A stretch of 64,000 nt of DNA from Gonocerus acuteangulatus (GCA_946811695.1 OX328125.1:99066574-99130573), one strand, 5' to 3'. Counted from the first letter of the stretch, positions 11,213 through 22,616 are shown. Notes: generated from the letters alone by a model not told the origin. Made by a program: numbers and translations.

Positions 11213-12399
11213 TCAAAGACTACAAAAGAATGGATTATGTGTTAAGTGGTAACGTAATCATCAAATAAGCTCGTACAATCGGTTCTTCTTAAGTTAAGTC
11301 TCTACAGTGTTTATATACTGGCTATCATTGCCTAAAAGCTCTTGCATATCATAAGGAAGATTAAAACTGTAACTTCTCTGGCAGTTTGTCAGTAAATGTT
11401 TGAATTTAAGTTCGCAGTTACATATGGTACCAAAAATGCCTTATAGTGGTCTGTTCCGTCCTGGCATTAGTTTTTCGTGCGTTAGTCAAGTATGTCCAAT
11501 TCGTAGTGGAGCCAGATCTATGTATTCTCGTCTGTCGTCTTGATGACTGGATGGGCATCGTCTTTGTTTTTAATTATACGTAGTTTATTGCCAGTTAGTT
11601 AGTTGCGTCCATGAGTTGTTCCAATGTTGTACTATCATTGTTTTTTGTTGTTTTCCTTATGTATTTATCTGTTATTAGTTCAAAAACCCCATGTCCTATG
11701 TATTTCTTCATTTTTACCGTAATAATCTAATATTAAAACGTTAAGTAGAGAATAAGGAACATATATTTATGAATATTCAGAACTAGGGCTTCAAATATAT
11801 CCGGCAAAAAATGAAATGAACAGGCTCAAGTGTATTGGGTCGTTTGAAGAACGATTGGATCAAGTTTGATCTGTTGCCTTTCATGTTCAACAATACTATT
11901 TTTCGGTTAAGACTAAGGATTCCATTCCGGACGAGAAAGCCTAACGAAACGTTCTGCGGATCGTTAAGGCGCCTTGACAGGTTTTCACCAGGATCATTAA
12001 AGCACTATTAGAATCGGATCTTGGTAGTGAAATTCGTCTTCCAAGCTCAGGGAGGGGTTAATTCCTTGAAGATCCTTTGTTGTTCCAAAGCTAGGGAATG
12101 TTTTGGGGGATTGAGGAAGCGAAACAAAGCGAAAACACGCAAAGCACACTTTCTCAGGATGGTCTCATTATCACGCAACTCCGGGGGCAGCACCATAACT
12201 CCCAGTGGTTCACTTTCCCATCGCATCATGAGGAAATGGACAATTATCTACTCCTCTTTCAGTGGTAATGTTTATATATGCCTCTTATGTAAATTGGTTG
12301 GCAATGAAGTTATTGCATTTTTTCCAATTACAAAGAAAAGAGTATAACGAGGATTTAAAGATCATTGGATGTTATTCAAGGTGCAAATAGTTAGCTGTC
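11213..12399. other. No feature seen
   Basis: Decayed AT-rich DNA. An open frame at 12021-12347 and its antisense shadow have no recognisable domains or splice context. Confidence 0.5.
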
Positions 12400-13335
12400 G
12401 ACGTGATAAGAAGTCAAGGAATTTGATTTTGGATTCTGCTAAGAAAGAAAATAAGTTTTCGGAAAAATCTATCCTTTGGGCATTTCGGTCTGCTGTTTGG
12501 CAGCCTTCTTCATCAATAAATGTCAAGAGGATGGAAGGATACCGGTAAGGTGACCACTTTGTTAATTTAAGTAAGTAAAACGATTTTTGTGTTCGGAGAA
12601 ATTACGCGATCTGAAGAAGAAAATTCAACAAACTAGGATAATAAACAAAAGCTGCAAGAAAAAAAAAATCTTTTCGTCAAATCGTGAAGAGAATTTTTGA
12701 GCACAAACAACCCCCTTTCTTGACCCTATACTTATCCATGCAGTCCAGGCAACGAATGCTTGAAAACAGCTATAGGTGGAAATTTTTGAAGCGAATGGAA
12801 TGTTCTACAACCCCATAACCAACATTTATTTTTTGGGTGCATCGTTGAAGAGATATCCGGTCGAAAATATAAAAAAGTGCGTTTTTTCCCAAAATGACCG
12901 ACTTTCAAGAGCGGATATTTCGGAAACCAAAGATGTCTCGACAAACTTTATTGATTAGAACTTGTAGGATATTTAATCAGCTTTCATTTGTTATAGAATA
13001 TTCATGTCGCTTGGACGCAGGGTTTCCGAGATATAAGTGAAAACCCGAAAAATGGGACCTTCTAAACCCCCCTCCCCCCGGCTTAAAGGCTAGGGGCGAG
13101 GACTTTTGATATGTTCGCCTCCTAACTAGCCAAAACAAAGTTACGAAGTCAAAAATTGTGTTCCAAAAATTTCCATCTATAACTGTTCGTTGACTGGACT
13201 GATGGCCACCTACAGGTTATTGAGGTCTTCCTCCATCTCCTAGGCATTTATTATTGGAGAATGCTCGTAAAAACGTGCCGAAACGTTCGAAATATTGAGT
13301 GTTCTTAAAATCTTATGTTTTTTTCTTAGTCAAAT
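12400..13335. mobile_element. Foldback element of the GAAACGT family, both arms, with nested insertion
   Basis: The left arm at 12400-12545 ('caaggaatttga', 'tctgctaagaaag', 'catttcggtc', 'ggcagccttcttcatcaata') is the approximate reverse complement of the right arm at about 13225-13335 ('ctaggcatttattattgga', 'gccgaaacgttcgaaatatt', 'tttcttagtc'). Related arms are at 18500, 25075, 27465, 28555, 33095, 43258, 46040 and 55376. The middle is occupied by the separate TIR element at 12741-13201. Confidence 0.65.
12741..13201. mobile_element. 461-bp TIR element (MITE)
   Basis: CAGTCCAGGCAACGAA at 12741-12756 is inverted at 13186-13201 (TTCGTTGACTGGACTG). A second inverted block pairs 'acagctataggtggaaattt' near 12766 with 'aaatttccatctataactgt' near 13167. 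Flanks are atg|...|atg, a possible 3-bp duplication. The interior has a G/C-rich 'cccccctccccccgg' stretch and no transposase frame. The superfamily is not determined. Confidence 0.7.
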
Positions 13336-13875
13336 GACAAACATCATACTTCTTAACAGAGTTTTATTTTAAACTAACTTAATTCTCTAGGTGTACAATT
13401 TGTAGAACAATAATTGATTACGTTAGCTAAAGTGTAGATGACAATTAAAGGGAAATAGTATTTGGATAGTAAAGATTTCATTTTTATTGACACTTTCTAA
13501 GTTATGTTAACATTCTTTTTATTTTCACCGTTTTTATCAGCTCTTAGGGTAGCTGGTCACGGGGCCAAAGTCTCTTAAGTCTTCTGGGAAGGTCTTCGGG
13601 ATGGATCAGAATATAGCCAGATCTTGCAAGAAGGGTTTTGGTGGCAACATATAAGGGTGGGCTGAGCTTTCACGCCAACCAGATTTATTACTTTCTTAAT
13701 AGAATTTACCGTTAGAGAAGCCATTGGATTAGCAATTTTTTTTAAACAATATTTTATTTTCCATTACGGAATATATATTATAATACGTAAGATATTAAAA
13801 CTATTTCTTATAAAGGCCAATAAACTTCAGGATCATAAACTTGTGGAAACATTTCCGCGTTGTAAGCATGTGTAT
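13336..13875. other. No feature seen
   Basis: AT-rich sequence without repeats or coding evidence. Confidence 0.5.
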
Positions 13876-14365
13876 TTAGATAAGGCTAGAAAAAACTATA
13901 GAGCTCGTTAGTTGGCCGCTAGTGCGTGGGTCTCTATTTCTGTCGATGAGCAAGCCCACCGAGGTCGCCAAACCGGCTCGGATAATGTTAGGCCCTACCT
14001 CCGTTTTGTTCTCGTACGAACGAGAGAGAGAGTTTTGGCAAGCTAGTCCGACTTACGCACACTTTCACCTCCCGACGTACGGGGAGATTACGAACAAGCG
14101 GACGTACGGAGGCAACTACCAGTTCCCACGCCCCCCTCCCTATCGTATGGAGGAAGCTCAAAATGAGGAGTCCGAAAGGGATAGAGAGAGAGTGTGTGTG
14201 CAGCTTTCAAAAGTCAAAAATTATATTAATGGCTATTCTTCGAAGGATTACACGCTGGTAAATCCGGAAGGTATAATTGGACATCCTATGTTGAAATGGA
14301 GGCAGGATCTCCACCGCTTATCAAAGGCTATTAACTCATCCACTCCATATATAATTCATTGGTGA
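13876..14365 (+). other. Unrecognised open frame, GC-rich 5' half
   Basis: One frame is open from about 13900 to the stop at 14363-14365, with ATG codons at 13946 and 13985. The translated stretch (147 residues from 13922) begins with a Ser/Pro/Lys-rich part, has YEREREFW and ESERDRERV, and ends near HPMLKWRQDLHRLS. The first 250 bp are much more GC-rich than the surroundings. I recognise no family. It could be a fragment of an uncharacterised transposon ORF, an exon with read-through into its intron, or chance. Confidence 0.3.
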
Positions 14366-14409
14366 TTAGATATCAGCTGGTTGTGAGGAAAACTAACTGT
14401 TCCAATAAC

Positions 14410-14627
14410 TCTAAGGAGGTGCGGAGTGATAAGGCGTGAGCATTCCGTGCCTAAAGTCGTGGGTACGATTCCCACTAGGCAGAAAAAGGTGGTAACCGGT
14501 AGTTAACCAGCCCCGCAAAACGGCAATATGTTGTGTTGTAGAACCACGGTTTTGGGCTTTACAAGTTTTCGAATCATACGCGAACCAAAGGGCAATCTGC
14601 ACTAAAATCGTCCCCGCAGAAGCTATG
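14410..14627 (+). mobile_element. tRNA-derived SINE (family C)
   Basis: The head 'gagtgataaggcgtgagcat...gtgcctaaagtcg' is followed by a B-box-like GTGGGTACGATTCCCACTAGG, the same pattern as at 440, 2112 and 2235. The body (~150 bp) includes 'ggtagttaaccagccccgc' and is not matched elsewhere in the window. It abuts a minus-strand SINE. Confidence 0.65.
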
Positions 14628-14812
14628 TTTTGCATCTTGGCCTTACTGCCGGGTTGTCAATAGGTTGCCACCCTTTCTCAACACCCATCGTGGAACAAGG
14701 AATTCTTTCAGAAAGCCTATAGATGAATGAACTAAACCTCAGTAGAAGGGATTCAAATCCACATCTCCGCATGAAAATACAAGACATTAGCCACTGGACC
14801 TCAAGACAGCCC
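14628..14812 (-). mobile_element. tRNA-derived SINE with tail shared with the 5S SINE
   Basis: From 14812 on the minus strand the head contains GAGGTCCAGTGGCTAATGTC and B-box-like ATGTGGATTTGAATCC. The body ends with 'aaagggtggcaacctattg', 'acaacccggc', 'taaggccaag'. That end matches the tail of the 5S-headed element at 27749-27804. CCCGCAGAAGCT (near 14614) and CCCGCAGGGGCT (near 14812) may be a diverged target duplication. Confidence 0.7.
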
Positions 14813-14842
14813 GCAGGGGCTTCATAAAAACATTGTTCTCAG

Positions 14843-15096
14843 CATGGGCGTATATAAAGGGGGCTGAGGGGGTTGCAGCCCCGCCGAAATTTTGGTTTGG
14901 TGAGAACAACCTATAACAAAAAATGAAAGGCCTTTAACAACGAAAAATGTCTTCTATATTTACCCTGGTCTAATAGGAGTCCAGAAGACCTTAAAACTCA
15001 CCATTTTACACTAAAATACTTAAAATTTTCCTACACCCCAAATGCCTTGGTGCTCCGAGGCCCCCCCCCCGAAATTATTTTCTATATACGCTAGTG
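14843..15096 (+). mobile_element. hAT-like MITE, copy 1
   Basis: The left end CATGGGCGTATATA is inverted at the right end TATATACGCTAGTG. Inside each end are G- or C-rich boxes next to 'cgaaatt(t/a)tt'. The flanks GTTCTCAG (14835-14842) and CTTCTCAG (15097-15104) are an 8-bp duplication with one mismatch. Eight-bp duplications are typical of hAT elements. There is no transposase; the 254-bp length makes it a MITE. Copy 2 is at 24794-25059, inverted. Confidence 0.88.
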
Positions 15097-15104
15097 CTTC
15101 TCAG

Positions 15105-16061
15105 AAAAACATCGAACGCCAAAAACAGAAACACAACAAAAAAATTGATCTTTTATTTTTGTTGTCAAATCTTCTAATGACTTGGACCTTACGGCGCGAT
15201 CCGGAGATGCTTATGCGAAATGTTCACAGACATAGATCACGAAAATACTGTTGCTTCAAATTTGTAATTCCCTTTTACCGAAGAGTCTTCGAGAAGAGCA
15301 ACAACAACTAGTTTTAGTAACTAATTTGCAGTTTGGGTATTCAGAAAGTATTGACCAAATTCAATTTTTTTTCAGCCGTTTGACATTCCTCCAAACTAAG
15401 GTATTTAAATTTTGGTTAAGTTTAGAGTTGAGAGAGTATAAGAAAAATAGACATATAGCAGTTTAGAGAGTTTTGTGAAATTTCAAGAAAAGAAATATAT
15501 AGGAACAAAAAGACATTATTAATGAGTTAAGTGACAGGAAGGGTATTAGCGGATTTGAAAATTCGCAAAAAGCCAACAGCTCTAAAAATTGTAAAATCTT
15601 AATCTTAGAGTACACAAACAGAGAGGCAGTCAGCTGATCTGCGGCAGACATGACAGGTACCCAAACCTGTCTTAACAACCAGTCCTTCATTTAAAAATCA
15701 AACGTCAGAATGACTTAACTTTCTCCTCCTTGATCGATTACCTGTATCGCGTAATTATATCAATTCAGCAGCCATTAAATCAAAGATCATGTTTTTCTTT
15801 AAATAATTTTAATTTGTGGATTTATATAACGCAAATAAACGATCAAGGGACTGCTAAATGTTTTTCAAGGGCAATTATACAGTATCGACTCTCGTTGAAC
15901 GGTTTCAACAAAAACGATAATGAAATCAATACGTTAATAATCGATTTCAAAAAGTGGAAGGCCAGTAATTGAAATCTCACTTCAGGTCATAAAATAAAAA
16001 TTGTATTCTTTATGTGTTTCACAGGTATTTGGTGCCTCTTCAGGGAAATATATAAGAGAGC
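15105..16061. other. No feature seen
   Basis: AT-rich sequence. Open frames at 15042-15311, 15251-15466 and 15730-15972 lack recognisable domains, and codon use looks random. Confidence 0.5.
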
Positions 16062-16330
16062 GTGGTTAGCTCAGTGGTAGAGCACTCAACTAATATGGTG
16101 GAGGACCTAGGTTCAAAACTCGGGCGAGGTAAAGTTTTACTACTCGAGATTTACTTGTGTCGTCGTTGGATTCTGAGCCCAGACCGTCCCTAGGTCCACC
16201 CAGCGCTCAATTGATTTATTGGTCATCTGCAAAGGTAAAAATAAGGTCGCCAGAGCATAGTAATTGCCACCTTATATTCTTAGTGTTCCGCATGCTCAAG
16301 AATCAGATATCTCTTCTGTTAAGGGCTGAT
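16062..16330 (+). mobile_element. tRNA-derived SINE (family A)
   Basis: A clear A box (GTGGTTAGCTCAGTGGTAGAGC) and B-box-like CTAGGTTCAAAACTCG are followed by the family-A landmarks 'ccgtccctaggtccacccagc', 'gccagagcatag' and 'caagaatcagata'. It ends near 'aagggctgatt'. Many substitutions suggest an older copy than 10029-10376. Confidence 0.82.
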
Positions 16331-16439
16331 TAATTGAATCCCACGATTGAAAATACCCAAACCAAATATTTAGTCACATTTTTTTTTTGTTTTGTTTTTA
16401 CTTTTCTCGAAAATGGTTACAGATATCGCCTTAAAAATG

Positions 16440-16670
16440 GTTTCGTTTTCCAATGTCAAGGAACCTATGAAACAAGTACCTGCAAGCATATGAACTCAAG
16501 AACGTAAGCGTTACGATTTTTTCGCGCGAATTTTCGTCCAAAAACCGCCATGTTCCGGTGAACGGATTCTGCTGGTAAACAACATGGCCTTTCAAATTAG
16601 ACGAAAGATTTTTCTGCCTAATTTCATCAAAATCGGACCATTTTTGAGCCCATGAGAGAACAAACAGACA

Positions 16671-16675
<5 letters not shown>
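16440..16675 (+). repeat. Dispersed repeat leading into a (TA)n tract
   Basis: The segment 'gcgttacgattttttcgcgc...gaacggattctgctggtaaac' (16509-16580) recurs in diverged form at 50880-50960. The 3' part 'aaaatcggaccatttttgag...gaacaaacagacaaac' runs directly into (TA)n, as if the microsatellite were its tail. No coding potential. Confidence 0.55.
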
Positions 16676-16733
<58 letters not shown>

Positions 16734-16828
16734 AAAATGAGTTATTGGCGCAAACGTTTCGGCTTGATTTTCAAGCAATGATCATTGCTGTAAACACACA
16801 CACACACATATATATATGTATATATGTA

Positions 16829-16877
<49 letters not shown>

Positions 16878-16890
16878 TTTTTAACAACAA
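16676..16890. repeat. Two (TA)n tracts inside an inverted repeat
   Basis: (TA)n at 16676-16724 and again at about 16806-16875. TTGTTGTTAAAAATGA follows the first tract (16724-16739), and its reverse complement TCATTTTTAACAACAA follows the second (about 16875-16890). Between them lies 'aaacgtttcggcttgatttt' and an (AC)n stretch. The GTTTCGGCTTGA core is also in the hairpin at 40086-40392. Confidence 0.8.
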
Positions 16891-17747
16891 AAAATATAGT
16901 GTTATTATTACTTATAAACAAACCACGACGGTCTCCATGTTCTCGAAACGTTAATGTTATTTGTTATTTATATAAATTGTTACCATAAAAAAATTAAGAA
17001 CCATAATGAAAACACCCTACCCCCTCACATATACACAAAAAAAAAAACCACTTATAATTTAGAAGAAGCTAATTCCAGAAGGAATGATTTTTTGAAGGTG
17101 TGCTAAATTACTGGAAAGGCAAGATGGAGTAAATTAAGGGTGGCTGAAGTGAACTAATCAAGGTTATTGGGTTGGTATAAAACCCGTTCTTGGGACCCGT
17201 TCATCATGCCGAACCCATATGGAGTCCGCTAGATCCCTTCTCCTCTACATATCTACCTCGCCTTGTATTTTACTCACTAATAGCCTTACAGATGAGATTG
17301 AGTAAATATTAAACCATATGTCTTAAAGAAATTAAATTTGTTGCAATTAGGAGGTAAATTAAAAAAAATACTAATGATTAATAAGTACTGATGATGAAGT
17401 AATGATTTACTCATAGTCAGAGAGTAATGGAGGTCGAGTAAATCATCTGTAATGTTCCTGAGTCAGCATTAATACTCTAGCCATGAGTAAATAAAACAAA
17501 GATCATCGCTCGGAAAAAGAGAAGGCGTCACCGCAAACATTAAAAAAGAGCAATTCGCTATGCGTGCGAGCTCTTAAAATCAATAAATATTTGAAAACAG
17601 GGACCAAAGAACAAGTAATACTATTGTACCACTTTATTTAAATTGAAATATGCTAATGTTTTTGATGCCTATTGCCTTTTCTTGCATTACAATTGTGATG
17701 ATTTTTTTAAATATTTTTATTTAATAAGTACTTAACATTTTTTTTTT
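16891..17747. other. No feature seen
   Basis: AT-rich sequence with short A runs and no supported gene. Confidence 0.5.
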
Positions 17748-17787
17748 TTAAGGCGCATCTACATCTAGGTCATTAGCGCCGAACTTA
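17748..17787 (-). mobile_element. SINE 3'-tail fragment
   Basis: On the minus strand it reads 'gttcggcgctaatgacctag', then 'atgtagatgcgcctt', then poly(A) (T run at 17741-17750). The first block equals the 3' domain of the SINE at 4020-4230. The 'gcgcc-taaaa' end is shared with 30198 and 48594. It is a strongly 5'-truncated insertion. Confidence 0.65.
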
Positions 17788-17879
17788 ACATATTGTTTAC
17801 TTTATTTAAACCATAGATCGAATCATAATTGAGGACCCCAGAGGTCCTAATTAACAAACTCAATGATTTGAGGAAAATG

Positions 17880-17960
17880 GAGTCAAAGTTGAACATAATA
17901 TGTTCAAGTTTGACTCTAGATCTAGTTTATGCTACTACCATATATTATATGGTAGTAGCA
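17880..17960. repeat. Consecutive palindromes
   Basis: 17880-17916 is an 18-bp inverted pair around one base with a single mismatch (GAGTCAAAGTTGAACATA / TATGTTCAAGTTTGACTC). CTAGATCTAG follows at 17916-17925. 17930-17960 is a perfect pair (TGCTACTACCATATA, T, TATATGGTAGTAGCA). No known promoter or RNA gene explains it. Confidence 0.9.
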
Positions 17961-18499
17961 ACAACTAGATTTTTACAGTTCCGATCATACTAGACGAATC
18001 CTTAGCTGTTTATTATCGATGATACATAATAGGTACATCTTCCGGTTTATGTTTAATATGCAAAGGAAGTGGAGAATCCACACATAGACCCCTTAATTTC
18101 CTTCTGGACATAATATTAAAAAAGTGACAATGCTCAAGAGAACACAAGCTAGATGACAGCAACTGTCAAGAAAATCACTTGGATCTCTTTACCAACTACA
18201 AGATTACGGTGTCCACAACCCAATCCTCTATCTAACTCATTTTTTTCAAATATGTCATTTAGACCCCTTGACTTTTGGGCCCTGAATTAAAATTGTTGTA
18301 TTACATTTTTGTCACAATTCTGGGCGATTTAAATACAATAATACATAAATAACGACTAACAAACAATCGGGCTCTACAGTCCTAGAAGGACCCGGGCCTC
18401 CGCCACGATTGATCTCAGTTCTGAGCTCCTAGCTTTTGTAAAACACCCTTTAGGTCATTTAATAATATTTAGCATAATAACATTTCCACTATGGTACCT

Positions 18500-18620
18500 A
18501 ACTACTATCATTGGACTTCTTCCATCACCTGTGCATTAATTGCTGAAAAAGGCTGCCAAAGAGCAGGCCGGCACGTCCAAAATATTGATCTTTCTGAAAA
18601 TCAGACTGATTTTGTTAGCC
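18500..18620. mobile_element. Foldback-family arm
   Basis: 'ttcttccatcacctgtgcat', 'tgctgaaaaaggctgccaaa', 'ggcacgtccaaaatattgat' and 'tttgttagccgaatgc' follow the same order as the right arms at 27600-27690 and 33300-33400. No opposite arm is clear nearby. Confidence 0.6.
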
Positions 18621-20284
18621 GAATGCAAATCATTCCTTAACTTCTCAAAGAATAAATTAATTATTGATTCGGTTTTATTGACCTTTCTCTAACATTAATA
18701 ATTGTTGAGAGTTTGTGTTACTACAAACAGTGATATACTGAAATACGTTAGCATCACTACTTCCACCAGCATATGGCTCCTACTGACAGGTGACTGACCA
18801 TTGCTAGTGAATTATTGAAAACAGATGATTGTGTAACAGTAGAAAGGTACTAGTACGATAACGGTCGGGTGCCTAGAGTATCCGCCATTGTGGGAATTCT
18901 GTAATTAAATATAGATTTGGTACCCTGAGGGGGGAGGGGGGTAGGCGCGTTATCTCTGTCATTAGCCCTGATAACATCTGTTTGAATGTCAAAGTTTCTT
19001 CCGGTACCTCACAATTCTAGACCGTGTCGTTTCCCGTTTCGTTTTTTTCAAACAGGATCTATGGCGTGAACAAACCTTAGAGGGGGATTCATATGAAATT
19101 TCATAAATGTTCGACGAATTTGATACATTTATCGGTAGAATGTAAATAATTTTAAAATATAAGCTGCAATATTTCAAACATTTTCTTGGATATTCATTTA
19201 CAATATTCTATCATTTTTTTCGCAATATTTTATTTTTATCTATTGGATTTAGTACTATTTATACTTTTATTATTATTTATGTCATCTCTCTTCGACTCAA
19301 GCCACTGGTCGGAGAAGAAGAGAGCTTGGGTAGACCCGTTCTGATTACCCAATACATCAAATATTACCATTTACCAAAATGTCTTAATATTTTCATTAAC
19401 TGTTTATTTATTCTGTTTACAACTTACTGACCTTCTTCCATTATTCAACTATTAAAGTGAATGCATCAGATTACAATGACAAACAAAAGGACCACATTGT
19501 AAATATTTGATGCACTTTATAAACTATAGAATGTATACAATGAATGTAATTGAATGCCGTCGGATAATGGAAGACTAGACAATAGATTTAATAGAGCACC
19601 AGTTAAGGATTGAATTTCTCTCCAAACAATGACATAAAAGGCCTTAAAATTATATAGAAATTCTTATAAAAAAACAAACAAACAATATTTCCAATATACT
19701 AATAAAAAAAAAACTTTCTCCATTATCTATAAGTTTTAATAATATTTAAAATATTTATTTTACATATTTATATTTTGTCGGTGAATCAAAGAAAAGGCTA
19801 TTTCTTAGTGGCTTTATGAAAGCACTCGATCAGAGCTGGTCAACTGATGGAAATGTTGCATGTGAAATGGGTTCATAATGTTTTGACGAGTACTTTGGCC
19901 GTAAAGGGCAACCTTAATATTAAACGGTCTATTAGAGGAGATGGTAGCGAAGAAAAAGAAGGTATCCCGTAAGGAAGAAACGAAGTGAAAGTTAAAAAGT
20001 AAATGAAGTAACCGTCGGAAAAAAGGAAGAATGGTGATAGCAAAGGGGGTAAAAAAAACTCACCGAAGTTGGTCTTATCTATAAGTAAACAAAGAAAAAA
20101 AACTAGACTGGTACTTTGAGCAGAGAAGATATACCATGATACTTAGGTAAAAAAACGGAAATCTTCAAGGAATATATTGAAGGCTATAACTGATCGATAG
20201 GAACCATTCCAAGGGAAAACACAATCATAGAGTATGAGAAGTTTCTACCAGGTAGAGTAGACATCCGATTCTACCCAGTAGAAT
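18621..20284. other. No feature seen
   Basis: AT-rich sequence with A/T runs only. No exon, RNA gene or repeat is supported. Confidence 0.5.
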
Positions 20285-20396
20285 TCTCAGGTCCTGGCTG
20301 ACGAAGATGGAGATGAATCCATCGAAATATTCCAGGAAGAAATGAGGAGGAGTACCACCGCTGGAGAAAAATGCCGTTTCATTAAAAAAAAAAATA

Positions 20397-20484
<88 letters not shown>

Positions 20485-20495
20485 CATATATATAC

Positions 20496-20534
<39 letters not shown>
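20285..20534 (+). repeat. Repeat unit with (TG)n(TA)n tail
   Basis: 20297-20385 ('ctgacgaagatggagatgaa', 'tccatcgaaatattccagga', 'ccaccgctggagaaa') is a diverged copy of 20772-20850. It is followed by an A run, a short TG stretch and about 130 bp of imperfect (TA)n with TACA variants (20405-20534). The same unit-plus-tail order occurs again downstream, so the microsatellite travels with the unit. Confidence 0.7.
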
Positions 20535-20535
<1 letters not shown>

Positions 20536-20603
20536 TTTACTTATTGTACATATTTGTACAGATTGTAAATATCAATAAAGGAGATATTTGATTTTTTTAC
20601 GGA

Positions 20604-20610
<7 letters not shown>

Positions 20611-20658
<48 letters not shown>

Positions 20659-20875
20659 CTTACTTGTAGTTTACTTTTAAACTGCTTAGCTGGGAATTAA
20701 ATGTGTTTTCTGCAATTCGGCTTCTTTCTCCAGCAGTCTTGCTCCTCCTTTCTTCGCAAGGATGAGTGACTGTCAGACGAAGTCGGAGAGGAATCCGGCG
20801 CAATATTGCGAAGAAAGGAGGAGCAAGACCGCTGGAGAAAGAAGCCGAATTGCAGAAAACACACACACACACATG

Positions 20876-20932
<57 letters not shown>
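20611..20932. repeat. (TA)n-bounded palindrome
   Basis: Arms 20702-20758 and 20807-20863 are reverse complements at 56 of 57 positions, with a 48-bp centre. The left side is bounded by (TA)n (about 20611-20655), and the right by (AC)n, TGTATATATG and (TA)n (about 20874-20932). The right half is homologous to the unit at 20285-20400. Open frames here are repeat translation, not genes. Confidence 0.88.
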
Positions 20933-20935
<3 letters not shown>

Positions 20936-21281
20936 GAGCCTTATGGATTGCGCCATCGGGATGATGAGCTATTCTCCTTATGGGAAAAAAGAAAATTTAC
21001 TTATGAAAAAACATTAAATAACCATCACTTCTTGGTGTTCGTGACATAAGCAACCTCATAAGAATGTCTGAATGTGAAAACTCGCTATATGAAACACTAT
21101 TCTTCCTGACATCAACAAGCCAACTCCGCCTTCTAATCATACCCCTCTAGATCAACCCTTATTTACCTCATAGACACGATTATTTAATCCTGAAATGCCT
21201 GTAATCAACTCGAAGCGAATAGACGAGAAATTAGTTTTAAATACTTCCTTGTTCTTTAGCTCTCTAGAAAGGAGTTGACTT
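20933..21281. other. No feature seen
   Basis: Short unique spacer between the palindrome and the 79-bp array. Confidence 0.5.
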
Positions 21282-21992
21282 ATAATAGAATCCATTAACT
21301 CTATAGAAATATAGGAAATCGAATGCTGTTCACAACAAAAATTTATTTACTTCGCAATATATAATAGAATCCATTAACTCTATAGAAATATAGGAAATCG
21401 AATGCTGTTCACAACAAAAATTTATTTACTTCGCAATATATAATAGAATCCATTAACTCTATAGAAATATAGGAAATCGAATGCTGTTCACAACAAAAAT
21501 TTATTTACTTCGCAATATATAATAGAATCCATTAACTCTATAGAAATATAGGAAATCGAATGCTGTTCACAACAAAAATTTATTTACTTCGCAATATATA
21601 ATAGAATCCATTAACTCTATAGAAATATAGGAAATCGAATGCTGTTCACAACAAAAATTTATTTACTTCGCAATATATAATAGAATCCATTAACTCTATA
21701 GAAATATAGGAAATCGAATGCTGTTCACAACAAAAATTTATTTACTTCGCAATATATAATAGAATCCATTAACTCTATAGAAATATAGGAAATCGAATGC
21801 TGTTCACAACAAAAATTTATTTACTTCGCAATATATAATAGAATCCATTAACTCTATAGAAATATAGGAAATCGAATGCTGTTCACAACAAAAATTTATT
21901 TACTTCGCAATATATAATAGAATCCATTAACTCTATAGAAATATAGGAAATCGAATGCTGTTCACAACAAAAATTTATTTACTTCGCAATAT
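21282..21992. repeat. 79-bp tandem array, 9 copies, essentially invariant
   Basis: Units start at 21282, 21361, 21440, 21519, 21598, 21677, 21756, 21835 and 21914. Each contains ataatagaatccattaactc, aggaaatcgaatgctgttca and aaatttatttacttcgcaat. By eye the nine copies are identical, and the array stops after 'ataat' of a tenth. There is no coding frame. The invariance indicates very recent expansion or continuing homogenisation. Confidence 0.98.
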
Positions 21993-22603
21993 ATAATTTT
22001 TATCGGGAAATCGTGATGACCATTTCAAAACTTACAAAAGTTTCTACAAAAAAGGTTCTAATGTAATTTTCGATGGGGCGATGTCAATCGGGGAAATAAG
22101 TGCTCAAAACTTCGAAATTGTTAGATTTGTTGTTTTTTTAAACTGGTTTTCGTCTCTGTTTGCCTAACTTTTTAATTAGTTGTTGTTCATTTTATTTTAG
22201 TGCATTTAACTGTAAAATGAGTATTTTAGTACTAGGTAGAAAAATAAGAAACAGTGTTATAGTGTTTCCAAGATTGAACGTTGAGAAAGACGATAGAGTA
22301 ATTTCCGCTCAGAATAACTGTCAGTTTCCTGTTGTGGTGCTCAAAATCTTATATTAATTTTGTTTGAGATGCCATTGTATATTTTTCACGAAAGATCGAA
22401 AGGTATCATTAAATATTTTTATTTCTTTACTAATGACACTGGGGATATGAACGGAGATGACGCAGTTCCTGCGAGTCTGACTTTTTAGCACTTTCCTCCG
22501 AAGGAAAGTAGCTATTGAGGTTGGACTCATGACGGAATTTTTGAAAAATTTCTTCAAATCTTTATCGATCCAACCTAGTAGACACCGAAAATGACCCCCG
22601 TTA

Positions 22604-22616
22604 AAATTTATATATA

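Noticed and set aside
20225..21049. Ile-Tyr repeat proteins
   Set aside because: Translation of (TA)n microsatellites in several frames.
21282..21992. CRISPR array
   Set aside because: Units are contiguous with no variable spacers, and the context is eukaryotic. It is a tandem minisatellite. The same applies to 8034-8569.
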